Source: an uncultured Clostridia bacterium (GTDB lineage Bacteria; Bacillota; Clostridia; Oscillospirales; Ruminococcaceae). Taken from it: DNA of 64,000 nt. The notes under the pieces were generated by a model. That model was not told where the DNA came from and did no database searches. It saw nothing but the letters and a program-made list of their open reading frames with translations. The stretch is taken from contig CANRJA010000002.1 of NCBI GenBank assembly GCA_947630825.1, positions 62,001 through 126,000 on the forward strand, written 5' to 3'. Shown piece after piece: positions 1 through 12,114 of this stretch; positions within the stretch are counted from its first letter, which is position 1; every line of letters begins with the position of its first letter. A program made the position numbers and the translations under genes.

Positions 1-54
1 ATGTTTTGGCATTGGGCGATATAATACTAAGTGAAAATAACAGGAGCGTTTACA

Positions 55-465
55 ATGACTGCACCAAACGGTAACCCTCTAAGAAATATTCTAAGGGAAA
101 TGATTCCCGGATTGTTGGTTTTAACATTTATTTCGTTTCTGGTTTCTTTGTTTTGGGGATTTAAATTGCCTGTTTTAATAGGATTTTTAGTAGGTTTGGT
201 TTATGTTGTTTTGTCTTATTATTATTTATCTGAAACAATTTGCCGTGCAGTAAAGCGAAGCAAAAAGACTGCTCAAAGAATGATGTTTATTTGCTATTTG
301 TCAAGATATCTTATACTTGTTCTGTTGTGCTTAATTGCTGTAAATGTAAAGTTTATTAATGTTTTCGCAGTGCTGATACCTCAGCTTTTTCCAAGACTGG
401 TGTTAACGCTTAATAATTTCAAAGAAAGGAAGGCGATTAAAAATGATGAGTCCTCAGTTGATTAG
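55..465 (+). CDS. atpI: ATP synthase subunit I family protein
   Basis: Small membrane protein of the AtpI family, believed to help assemble the c ring and possibly to move cations. It has about 136 residues with four hydrophobic stretches (about 15-37, 39-58, 80-101 and 104-123) and a basic loop between the second and third, which fits the family. I start it at ATG 55, behind the CAGGAG at 41-46, and not at GTG 31, which has no ribosome site. It is the first gene of a complete F1Fo operon and overlaps atpB by 23 bp, implying coupled translation. The call rests on topology and position more than on a diagnostic motif. Confidence 0.8.
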   Translation: MTAPNGNPLRNILREMIPGLLVLTFISFLVSLFWGFKLPVLIGFLVGLVYVVLSYYYLSETICRAVKRSKKTAQRMMFICYLSRYLILVLLCLIAVNVKFINVFAVLIPQLFPRLVLTLNNFKERKAIKNDESSVD

Positions 466-1195
466 CGGCGCATTGGATATTCACGGACCTAAGGTCGTCT
501 TTACTATTCCTTATATAAATGTTGATATAACTGAATCCACTGTTGTGGGCTGGTTTATAATTGTTGCTATTGCGGTTTTGTGCAAATACTTAACTCACAA
601 CTTAAAGGTCAAGCCTGAAACTAAAAGACAGGTAATTGCCGAGTATGCAGTGGAGTTTGTAAATAAAAGCGTTCGTGATTCTATGGGCGAGAAGTATATG
701 TGCTATGCGCCTTATATTGCAACTCTTTTGGTTTACGCAGGACTGGGAAGTCTGGTAAGCATAATCGGACTTCGTTCTGTAACGGCGGACGTTAACGTAA
801 CAATTTCGTGGGCGCTTATAACATTTGTTATGATAATTTATACAAGGTTTAAGAACAAGGGCTTTATCGGCTTTTTCAAGACCTTTGCAGAGCCTGTTCC
901 TGTCATAACCCCTATAAATATAATCAGTGAGTTTGCAACACCTGTTTCAATGGCTTTCCGTTTGTTCGGCAATGTTGCGGGAGGAATGGTTATAACGGGA
1001 ATACTCTATATGGCTTTAGGAGGCTTGTCGGAGCTTTTGCATTTGAGCTTTAGTATAGGCGGATTTACCATTAATATAGCGTCGATAGGTATTCCGGGAA
1101 TTCTGTCTATATATTTTGACTTGTTTGTAGGCTGTATTCAGGCATATATTTTTGCAACGCTTACAATGGTTAATGTTGCAGGAGCCGCTGACTAG
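443..1195 (+). CDS. atpB: F1Fo ATP synthase subunit a
   Basis: Membrane stator subunit that forms the two ion half-channels next to the c ring. The 250-residue protein has the usual five to six membrane helices. The motif FRLFGN contains the essential arginine (Arg173 here), which prevents short-circuiting of the ring; the earlier EPVPVITPINIISE stretch is also typical. Start ATG 443 follows AAGGAAGG and overlaps the end of atpI. A 100-bp gap separates it from atpE. Given the sodium-type c subunit encoded next, this half-channel is inferred to conduct sodium. Confidence 0.97.
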   Translation: MMSPQLISGALDIHGPKVVFTIPYINVDITESTVVGWFIIVAIAVLCKYLTHNLKVKPETKRQVIAEYAVEFVNKSVRDSMGEKYMCYAPYIATLLVYAGLGSLVSIIGLRSVTADVNVTISWALITFVMIIYTRFKNKGFIGFFKTFAEPVPVITPINIISEFATPVSMAFRLFGNVAGGMVITGILYMALGGLSELLHLSFSIGGFTINIASIGIPGILSIYFDLFVGCIQAYIFATLTMVNVAGAAD

Positions 1196-1274
1196 CGTTT
1201 GGTTTGAAATTTGTAAAAATCAACTGATGTAAGAGATTCTGACAGTCAGTTGTTTAATAAAAAAAGAAAATTAA

Positions 1275-1559
<285 letters not shown>

Positions 1560-1620
1560 AAAGCATAATTAATATGCAAAGGCAAGTCTAAACTTTGCCT
1601 TTCAAAATGCAAAAACATTG

Positions 1621-1654
1621 AGAGGAGGATTGCTCCGAAAGGGGCAAATCGAAA
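1621..1654 (+). promoter_or_regulatory. atpF ribosome site with hairpin spacer
   Basis: The Shine-Dalgarno GAGGAGGA (1622-1629) lies 25 bases before ATG 1655, too far for normal use. Bases 1630-1636 and 1641-1647 form a 7-bp stem (one G-U) closed by a GAAA tetraloop. If the hairpin is looped out, the spacing drops to 7 bases. Alternatively GGAG 1624-1627 can pair with CTCC 1633-1636, which would hide the ribosome site. Pairings were worked out by eye. Confidence 0.6.
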
Positions 1655-2164
1655 ATGATTTACGCCAGAGTAACTGATTTTTTCTCAATAGATTTGGGAA
1701 CTATTATCCCTACATTGCTGAATACTTTAATTATGTTTTTGGTGTTAAAGCACTTCTTCTTTAAGCCCGTAAACGCTGTTTTGGATAAGCGAAAAGCTGA
1801 GGTCCAAAAAACATACGACGACGCTGATAGGGCTAATAAAGTGGCAGAGGAATACAAAGAGGAGTATACTCAAAAGCTTTCGGGAGCAAAAGAGGAATCG
1901 GCAAAAATAATTGACACAGCGACCAAGAGGGCAAATTCTCGCTCTGATGAGATCATCACCGAAGCAAAGGCAGAGGCAAAGCATATTGTTGCCAATGCGC
2001 ACAGTGAGATTGAAAAGGAAAAGAAAATCGCCGTTAATGAGATCAAAGACGAGATCACAGGAATGGTATTTGACGTTGCGGGTAAAGTTGTCAATAAAGA
2101 GCTTAATACCAGCGACAACGAAAAGCTGATTGAAGAGTTTATTGAAAATGTAGGTGAGCTGTAA
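1655..2164 (+). CDS. atpF: F1Fo ATP synthase subunit b
   Basis: Peripheral stalk subunit that ties the F1 head to subunit a. The 169-residue protein has one N-terminal membrane helix (about 15-33) followed by a long charged, alanine- and glutamate-rich helix that should form the dimeric coiled coil, as is normal for the family. ATG 1655 is the only sensible start; its ribosome site is separated from it by a hairpin. It ends in TAATG, sharing one base with atpH, so the two are probably translationally coupled. Subunit b is needed at two copies per complex, so the unusual leader could tune stoichiometry (inference). Confidence 0.95.
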   Translation: MIYARVTDFFSIDLGTIIPTLLNTLIMFLVLKHFFFKPVNAVLDKRKAEVQKTYDDADRANKVAEEYKEEYTQKLSGAKEESAKIIDTATKRANSRSDEIITEAKAEAKHIVANAHSEIEKEKKIAVNEIKDEITGMVFDVAGKVVNKELNTSDNEKLIEEFIENVGEL

Positions 2165-2706
2165 TGAAGGGTTCATTAGAAGCTAATTATGCTGAGGCTT
2201 TGTTTGAGCTTTGTAAAGAGCGCGATAATTTAGACGAGGTACATTCAGAATTGTTGTGGCTGTCTGAAGTTGTTGAGAAAAATAATGAGCTTATTAAATT
2301 TCTGAATGCTCCGACGGTCGAGCCGGATGATAAGAAAAATGTTTTAAAGAATGTATTTGAAGGTTGTCTTTCAAATACTTCCTTTGACTTTCTATGCGTT
2401 GTTGCAGACAAAAAGCGTATAAGGTATCTTCAAAAGATTATTGAAAGCTTTAACGCTTTATACAACGAGGAAAACAACATTTTAGAGGTAACAGCTATAA
2501 CAACAGTACCTCTGTCGGATTCGCTCAGAGAAAAGCTGATTGCAAAGCTTGAGAGCGTTTCTAAAAAGACAATAGTTTTATCTGAGAAGATAGATAAATC
2601 TATAATCGGCGGAATTGTACTTGAATACAGCAACACTCAGATTCAGGGAAGCATAAAGCACAGGCTTGATGAACTGAGAGCCAGAATAAACTCAGTTATA
2701 GCATAG
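2164..2706 (+). CDS. atpH: F1Fo ATP synthase subunit delta
   Basis: Connects the peripheral stalk to the top of the alpha/beta hexamer. It has 180 residues, the family's usual length. The N-terminal helical domain begins LEANYAEALFEL and the C-terminal region contains the conserved IDKSIIGGIVLEY segment. The start codon overlaps the atpF stop by one base (TAATG). A 132-bp gap with a hairpin follows before atpA. Confidence 0.95.
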   Translation: MKGSLEANYAEALFELCKERDNLDEVHSELLWLSEVVEKNNELIKFLNAPTVEPDDKKNVLKNVFEGCLSNTSFDFLCVVADKKRIRYLQKIIESFNALYNEENNILEVTAITTVPLSDSLREKLIAKLESVSKKTIVLSEKIDKSIIGGIVLEYSNTQIQGSIKHRLDELRARINSVIA

Positions 2707-2784
2707 AATAATTTGAATTGATTTTTATATGCATATGCGTATAAATTTACTTATGTTTTTTTGCCCTTGGCGGAAAAACTAATA

Positions 2785-4356
<1,572 letters not shown>

Positions 4357-4382
4357 TATTATCTTTACAAGAAGGTGATAAC

Positions 4383-6702
<2,320 letters not shown>

Positions 6703-6758
6703 TCATTAAATCTTAGAAGGGACAGCGTGAAATTTCAACGCATAAACGGTGATTAACT

Positions 6759-7163
6759 ATGAAACCTTTTAAACTTAAAATTGTCACACCTGAAAAGATT
6801 TTTTTTGACGGTGAAGCAGAGCAGATAACAATTAGAACCACAGAGGGCGATATAGGCATACTAGCGAACCATATAAAGTATGTCTGCAATATTGTTGCAG
6901 GGCCTTTGAAAATAAAAGACAGCAGAGGAGAGCGTGAAGCGGCGCTTTCGGAGGGTATTTTAAAGGTGTCTGACGAGGGTGCAACAGTTTTGGCGAGCGC
7001 TGTTGAGTGGGCGGACGAGATAGATTTGGAGAGAGCCGAAAGAGCAAAGAAGAAAGCCGAGGACATACTCTCTGATAAATCAAGAGCCGATGAATTTGGC
7101 AGAGCGGAAATAAAGCTAAAAAGAGCGCTTGCGAGATTAAGTGTTGGACAGAGGCAGCGGTGA
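6759..7163 (+). CDS. atpC: F1Fo ATP synthase subunit epsilon
   Basis: Regulatory subunit at the foot of the rotor. The 134-residue protein has an N-terminal beta domain (KLKIVTPEKIFFDGEAEQI, GDIGILANHIKYV) and a C-terminal pair of charged helices (about 88-134) that can inhibit ATP hydrolysis. The ribosome site is weak (CGGTGATT), with a stronger AGAAGGGA about 35 bases upstream. It ends the atp operon; I see no intrinsic terminator, so read-through into the aminotransferase gene is possible. Confidence 0.93.
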   Translation: MKPFKLKIVTPEKIFFDGEAEQITIRTTEGDIGILANHIKYVCNIVAGPLKIKDSRGEREAALSEGILKVSDEGATVLASAVEWADEIDLERAERAKKKAEDILSDKSRADEFGRAEIKLKRALARLSVGQRQR

Positions 7164-7208
7164 GCGGCGATATATAAATATGATAATAGAGTATAGGAGT
7201 ATGATTAT

Positions 7209-8402
7209 ATGAATTATAATTTTTCCGAAAAGGTGTCTAATCTTCAGGCGTCGGCGATTCGTGAAATACTTAAGTTCACATCCGACCCCGAGGTTATTTC
7301 TTTCGCAGCCGGAAATCCCGCGCCTGAGGCTTTTCCTGTAGAAGACGTAAAGAGAATTTCAAAGGATATTTTAGAGAAAAATCCTATATTAGCGCTTCAA
7401 TATTCAGTTACAGAGGGATATACACCTCTGAGAGATGTTCTCAAAGAGAGAATGAAAGAGCAAGAAAATTTTAATCCCGATAGTGATGAGTTGATTATTA
7501 CGTCCGGCGCACAGCAGTCTAATGAGCTTGCGGCGAAGGTTCTCTGCAACGAAGGCGATACTATAATCTGCGAAGCGCCGTCTTTTATAGGTTCGCTTAA
7601 TGCTTTTAAGTCTTATAACGTCAATCTTGTTGGCGTAGAGCTTGATGACGACGGCATAAACATAGAAAAGTTAGAGAAAACAATTAAGTCAAACAAAAAC
7701 ACTAGACTTATTTATCTTATTCCGAATTTTCAGAATCCAACGGGGCTTACAATGTCTCTTGAAAAGAGAAAAAGGGTTTATGAGCTTGCAGAGAAGTATG
7801 ATGTTTTTATTTTAGAGGATAATCCCTACGGCGATATTAGATTTGCAGGCGAGGATATACAAAGCATAAAGAGTATGGATAAGAGCGGTCGAGTTATCTA
7901 TTCGGGAACATTTTCAAAGGTTCTTGCACCCGGTATTAGAGTGGGTTACTGTTCAGCGCCAAAGGAGATCATTTCTAAAATTATAGTGTGCAAACAGGTT
8001 TCAGATGTTCATACAAATATCTGGGCGCAGATTCTGGCTGAGAGGTTTCTTTCGACTTGTGATATGGAAAAGCACCTTGTGGAAATAAGAAAGATTTATA
8101 AGCATAAGTGCGAACTTATGCTGGGTGAGATTAAAAAGAATTTTTCAAGCAAGGTTAAATACACAAAGCCTGAAGGTGGGCTGTTTATTTGGTGTACTCT
8201 GCCAAGTGACTGCGATATGATGGGCTTTTGCAAAAGAGCTGTTTCCGAGTTTAAGGTAGCGGTTGTTCCGGGTACGGCGTTTACAATTAACGAGACTGAT
8301 AAAACGACATCGTTCAGGCTGAACTTCTCAACGCCTACGGACGAGCAGATTGTCAAAGGCTGTGAGCTTATTGGAAAGCTTTCAAAAGAAATGTTCCACT
8401 AG
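7209..8402 (+). CDS. PLP-dependent aminotransferase, class I/II fold (LysN/2-aminoadipate type)
   Basis: Cytoplasmic fold-type I aminotransferase of the family that includes 2-aminoadipate, aromatic and branched-chain transaminases and the enzyme domain of MocR regulators. The PLP lysine lies in YSGTFSKVLAPGIRVGYC. Upstream are the cofactor-contact motifs TSGAQQSNEL, PNFQNPTG and EDNPYGDIRF, and the C-terminal arginine is in SFRLNFS. At 397 residues it is full length and lacks a GntR DNA-binding domain. Start ATG 7209 follows TAGGAG. The exact amino acid substrate cannot be read from the sequence. Confidence 0.85.
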   Translation: MNYNFSEKVSNLQASAIREILKFTSDPEVISFAAGNPAPEAFPVEDVKRISKDILEKNPILALQYSVTEGYTPLRDVLKERMKEQENFNPDSDELIITSGAQQSNELAAKVLCNEGDTIICEAPSFIGSLNAFKSYNVNLVGVELDDDGINIEKLEKTIKSNKNTRLIYLIPNFQNPTGLTMSLEKRKRVYELAEKYDVFILEDNPYGDIRFAGEDIQSIKSMDKSGRVIYSGTFSKVLAPGIRVGYCSAPKEIISKIIVCKQVSDVHTNIWAQILAERFLSTCDMEKHLVEIRKIYKHKCELMLGEIKKNFSSKVKYTKPEGGLFIWCTLPSDCDMMGFCKRAVSEFKVAVVPGTAFTINETDKTTSFRLNFSTPTDEQIVKGCELIGKLSKEMFH

Positions 8403-8574
8403 ATGCAAGAAGCTAGACCGGTGAGCCGCCGCAGGCATTCTGCCTTTGGAAAATTTGTAAAATGTATTCATTTTGTATAGCAGCAGACTAGTACCTATAG
8501 ATTAAATACAAATAATTAACGATAATAACCTCCAGATATGCTTTGGAACATAAAAACAATAAAGGAGATTAACT

Positions 8575-9585
8575 ATGCCAGAGTTTGATAAGGAAAAAAA
8601 GATTATTTTCAGCGGAATACAGCCAACGGGAGTGTTTACGCTGGGAAATTATTTAGGAGCGGTCCGAAACTGGGGAACGCTTCAGGACGAATATAACTGC
8701 ATATACTCAATAGTTGACCTGCACGCTATAACTGTCAGGCAGGAGCCTGCAAAGCTGAGGCAAAATTCATTACAGGCTTATGCTATGCTTTTGGCGTGCG
8801 GAATTGACCCTAAAAAGTCGATAGCTTTTTTCCAAAGCCATAATAAGTGTCATGCTGAACTGAATTGGATTTTGGCTTGTTCAACGCAGTTTGGTGAGCT
8901 TTCAAGAATGACCCAGTTTAAGGATAAGTCAAAAAAACACGCTGATGATGTCAACGCAGGTTTGTTTACATATCCTGTTTTAATGGCAGCGGATATTCTG
9001 GCTTATAATGCGGATTTAGTACCTATTGGCGCTGACCAGAAACAGCATTTGGAGCTTGCGAGAAATGTTGCAGGAAGATTCAATAATAAATACGGTGAGT
9101 TTTTCAAACTGCCTGAGCCTTATATACCGCCTGTGGGAGCGAGTGTTAAATCTCTTGCAGACCCTTCTAAGAAGATGTCAAAATCGGACGAAAACCAGAA
9201 TGCGACTGTTTATATACTTGACGATAAAGATACAATTATCAGAAAATTTAAAAGAGCGGTTACCGACAGCGAAACGGAGATCTGTTACCGTGAGGGCAAG
9301 GACGGAATAAATAATCTTATGTCTATTTACTCTTGCGTTACAGGAAAGACCTATGATGAGATAGAGAGTGAGTTTGCGTCAAAGGGCTACGGCGATTTTA
9401 AACTGGCGGTAGGAGAGGCGGTAGCTGATTACTTAAAGCCAGTAAGAGACGATTACGCAAGACTTATTGCAGATAAAGCGTATTTGAAGGAGTGCTACAC
9501 AAGCGGAGCGGAGTCTGCGATGAAAATAACGAACAGGATTCTTTCAAAGGTATATCATAAAGTAGGCTTTGTTGACGCAAGATAG
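8575..9585 (+). CDS. trpS: Tryptophanyl-tRNA synthetase
   Basis: Class I synthetase charging tRNA-Trp, 336 residues, the usual bacterial size. The HIGH-type motif is in PTGVFTLGNYLGA and the KMSKS motif is KKMSKSDENQ; GADQKQHLELARN in between is typical of TrpRS. ATG 8575 follows AAAGGAGATT. The 172-bp leader (8403-8574) has no recognisable T-box; it holds only a short AGGCA/TGCCT hairpin near 8433-8445 and no gene. Confidence 0.96.
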   Translation: MPEFDKEKKIIFSGIQPTGVFTLGNYLGAVRNWGTLQDEYNCIYSIVDLHAITVRQEPAKLRQNSLQAYAMLLACGIDPKKSIAFFQSHNKCHAELNWILACSTQFGELSRMTQFKDKSKKHADDVNAGLFTYPVLMAADILAYNADLVPIGADQKQHLELARNVAGRFNNKYGEFFKLPEPYIPPVGASVKSLADPSKKMSKSDENQNATVYILDDKDTIIRKFKRAVTDSETEICYREGKDGINNLMSIYSCVTGKTYDEIESEFASKGYGDFKLAVGEAVADYLKPVRDDYARLIADKAYLKECYTSGAESAMKITNRILSKVYHKVGFVDAR

Positions 9586-9646
9586 AAATTATGCTGCGGA
9601 GTGTTTATACTAACGGATAAAGTATAATACAGGAGGAAAAATTCAT

Positions 9647-10741
9647 ATGAAATTAGGTATGGTGGGATTACCGAATGTGGGGAAGAGTACGCTTTTTAAC
9701 GCTCTTACAAACGCAGGAGCAGAGTCGGCTAATTATCCGTTCTGCACTATAGAGCCAAATGTTGGAATAGTGTCTGTTCCTGACGAACGTCTTGATAAAT
9801 TAAGGGAGATGTATAATCCTGTTAAGTTTACACCGGCAACTTTGGAGTTTGTTGACATTGCAGGACTTGTAAAAGGCGCTTCCAAAGGAGAGGGACTTGG
9901 AAACAAGTTCCTTTCAAATATCAGGGAGGTCGACGCAATAGTCCATGTTGTAAGGTGTTTTGAAGACGAGAATATTATTCACGTTGACGGAAGCATCAAT
10001 CCGAGACGTGATATTGAAACCATTGATTTGGAGCTTATTTTCTCAGACGTTGAGATGATCGAACGGCGTTTAGACAGAACCAAAAAGGCTATGAAGGGCG
10101 ATAAGTCGCTTGCAGGGGTAGTTGATTTCTTAGAAAGGCTAAAGACACACCTTGAGGACGGAAAGCCTGCAAGGAGCTTTGAAATGACCGATGATGAGAC
10201 CGAGTGGATAAAGGAAACACCGCTTTTGTCAGGCAAGCCGGTTATCTATGCCGCTAATCTATCGGAGAAGGATTTTACAAACAATATAGAAACCAATGAA
10301 AACTACAAAATCATTTGTCAGCACGCTAAAGAAGAGGGCAGTGCTGTTTTGCCGATTTGCGCTCAGATCGAGGCAGAGATTTCCGATATGAACGACGAGG
10401 ATAAGCAGATGTTTTTGTCTGAGCTCGGTCTTGAGATTTCGGGTCTTGGAAGAATAATAAAAGAGGGATATTCGCTACTCGGACTTATATCTTTTCTTAC
10501 AGCAGGAGAGCCGGAGGTTCGTGCCTGGACGATAAAGAAAGGTACTAAGGCTCCTCAGGCTGCTGGAAAAATTCATACCGACTTTGAAAAAGGCTTTATT
10601 CGCGCCGAGGTTGTTTCGTTTGACGATTTATTGGCTTGCGGAAGTATGGCACACGTTAAGGAAAAGGGTCTTATGAGGCTTGAGGGTAAGGATTATGTTA
10701 TGCAGGACGGAGATATTGTTCTATTTAGATTTAATGTTTAA
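9647..10741 (+). CDS. ychF: Redox-regulated ATPase/GTPase YchF (OLA1 family)
   Basis: Obg-family P-loop protein that binds ribosomes; family members prefer ATP over GTP. It shows G1 LPNVGKSTLFNALT, the G3 region VDIAGLVKGASKGEGLGNKF, and NLSE in place of the usual NKxD, which explains relaxed nucleotide specificity in the family. A coiled-coil insertion follows and a TGS domain ends the protein (PEVRAWTIKKGTKAPQAAG onward). 364 residues, full length. Start ATG 9647 follows AGGAGG. Confidence 0.96.
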   Translation: MKLGMVGLPNVGKSTLFNALTNAGAESANYPFCTIEPNVGIVSVPDERLDKLREMYNPVKFTPATLEFVDIAGLVKGASKGEGLGNKFLSNIREVDAIVHVVRCFEDENIIHVDGSINPRRDIETIDLELIFSDVEMIERRLDRTKKAMKGDKSLAGVVDFLERLKTHLEDGKPARSFEMTDDETEWIKETPLLSGKPVIYAANLSEKDFTNNIETNENYKIICQHAKEEGSAVLPICAQIEAEISDMNDEDKQMFLSELGLEISGLGRIIKEGYSLLGLISFLTAGEPEVRAWTIKKGTKAPQAAGKIHTDFEKGFIRAEVVSFDDLLACGSMAHVKEKGLMRLEGKDYVMQDGDIVLFRFNV

Positions 10742-10771
10742 CTGTTTAAGGTTAAATTTTTGAAAAAATGC

Positions 10772-10800
10772 TTGACAAATGCAGATTACTTGTATATAAT
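10772..10800 (+). promoter_or_regulatory. Sigma-A promoter of the aldolase-like gene
   Basis: TTGACA (10772-10777), 17-base spacer, TATAAT (10795-10800): a perfect consensus promoter. Transcription should start near 10807, leaving a leader of about 100 bases. A perfect match suggests strong constitutive expression. Confidence 0.9.
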
Positions 10801-10874
10801 GTAGTAGTCGGCTTTAAAGCGTTAAAGTTTTAAACCATAAAAAGCCAAAAGTATTAACAAACAAATTAGTTATG

Positions 10875-10909
10875 AAAGGGGGAAGCTCCAACTTTGGGGC
10901 AAAATAATT
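10875..10909 (+). promoter_or_regulatory. Ribosome site with hairpin spacer, aldolase-like gene
   Basis: The Shine-Dalgarno AAAGGGGGA (10875-10883) is followed by a 6-bp stem (10885-10890 with 10895-10900, one G-U, loop ACTT) and then nine bases before ATG 10910. CTCC in the stem could instead pair with the GGGG of the ribosome site. Same design as before atpF and the SCIFF maturase gene. Confidence 0.55.
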
Positions 10910-11890
10910 ATGAGTGAGAATAAAAAGGGCAATTTAATTTCTGTAAGAGACGATTTAAAGGTCGTTGACGCAACTGTAAGAGACGGCGGATTGGTAAACA
11001 ATTTCCGCTTTACAGACGAGTTTGTAAAGGATTTATATAAAACAAATATCGCCGCAGGCGTTGATTATATGGAGTTTGGATATAAGGCTTCAAAGAAGAT
11101 TTTCCCTGAGGAAGATTTCGGCAAATGGAAGTTTTGCGATGAGGAGTCTATAAGAGGGATTGTCGGTGAAAATGACAGTGAATTAAAGATTTCTGTTATG
11201 GCTGACGTTGGCAGAACTGATATGGACACTATTCTTCCTAAGAGTGAGAGTGTGATTGACATTATGCGTACGGCTACATATGTATATCAGATTCCCTCTT
11301 GCATAGAGATGATAGAGACTTTTCACAAACTAGGCTATGAGACTTCGGCTAACATTATGGCTGTTTCAACTGCAAGCGATGGTGACCTCGATCAGGCTTT
11401 AGAGCTTCTTGGTAAAAGCAGTGTTGATGTAATCTATCTTGTTGACAGCTTTGGCGCTTTGTATCCTGAGGATATCAGAAGGCTTACTGCTAAATACTTA
11501 GAGTTTGGCGAGAAGTACAATAAAAAGATAGGTATTCACGCACACGACAATCAGCAGCTTGCATTTGCAAATACTATTGAGTCTATGATAATGGGAACAA
11601 GTTATCTTGACGGCACAGTAAGGTCGCTTGGCAGAGGAGCAGGAAACTGTGCTTTGGAAACTCTTCTCGGATTTTTAAAGAACCCAAAGTACGATTTAGT
11701 TCCGCTTCTCAACTTTATTGAAAAGCATATGGTTAAGCTTCACAACGACGGTTTGGTATGGGGATATGATGTTCCTTACTTGCTGACAGGAAGATTTAAC
11801 TGCCACCCAAGGACAGCTATTGCGTTTATGAAAGAAAAAAGAACTGATTATGCTAAGTTTTTTCAGGAGACTTACGACCAAGACAATTAA
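10910..11890 (+). CDS. DRE-TIM metallolyase superfamily protein (aldolase/HMG-CoA lyase-like)
   Basis: TIM-barrel enzyme of the family that includes 4-hydroxy-2-oxovalerate aldolase, isopropylmalate synthase and HMG-CoA lyase. The divalent-metal motif is seen as VDATVRDGG (Arg24-Asp25) and the two metal histidines as IHAHDN (His210, His212). A late GRGAGN segment matches the aldolase branch. At 326 residues it covers the barrel and a short C-terminal extension but no DmpG communication domain. No dehydrogenase partner lies nearby, so the substrate is unknown. It is transcribed alone, between a consensus promoter and its own terminator. Confidence 0.8.
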   Translation: MSENKKGNLISVRDDLKVVDATVRDGGLVNNFRFTDEFVKDLYKTNIAAGVDYMEFGYKASKKIFPEEDFGKWKFCDEESIRGIVGENDSELKISVMADVGRTDMDTILPKSESVIDIMRTATYVYQIPSCIEMIETFHKLGYETSANIMAVSTASDGDLDQALELLGKSSVDVIYLVDSFGALYPEDIRRLTAKYLEFGEKYNKKIGIHAHDNQQLAFANTIESMIMGTSYLDGTVRSLGRGAGNCALETLLGFLKNPKYDLVPLLNFIEKHMVKLHNDGLVWGYDVPYLLTGRFNCHPRTAIAFMKEKRTDYAKFFQETYDQDN

Positions 11891-11922
11891 GCGGTGAAGC
11901 AGAGGTTATGTTATATTAGATT

Positions 11923-11955
11923 CGCGTTTTGCATTTGCAGAACGTGGATTTTTTT
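11923..11955 (+). terminator. Intrinsic terminator of the aldolase-like gene
   Basis: An imperfect stem of about ten pairs (CGCGTTTTGC against GCAGAACGTG, two G-U) followed by a run of seven T. It ends the monocistronic unit. Confidence 0.8.
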
Positions 11956-12020
11956 ATATCTTGCATTTAATTTTTATTGTAATATTACCTATCAGAATTA
12001 CTATTAAAAAATTATAGAAC

Positions 12021-12049
12021 TTGACATTTGTTTTTCGGTGTGATATAGT
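12021..12049 (+). promoter_or_regulatory. Sigma-A promoter of the GH5 glucanase gene
   Basis: TTGACA (12021-12026), 17-base spacer, TATAGT (12044-12049), preceded by an extended -10 TGA. Predicted start about 12056, with AAGGAG before ATG 12115. I see no obvious operator. Confidence 0.85.
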
Positions 12050-12114
12050 AAAAGACGAAAGAGATAAAACTATATAAATTTTTTTGCGTTAAAGCTTTTT
12101 AAGGAGATGTTTTT

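Noticed and set aside
1-54. Short frames at the very start that could be the tail of an AtpZ-like gene
   Set aside because: Only 7 to 23 codons are visible in any frame, too little to identify.
1745-2176. 143-codon minus-strand frame over atpF
   Set aside because: Shadow of a conserved stator subunit gene in the atp operon.
8403-8480. 25-codon frame right after the aminotransferase stop
   Set aside because: No ribosome site and no recognisable features; also checked for a trp T-box and found none.
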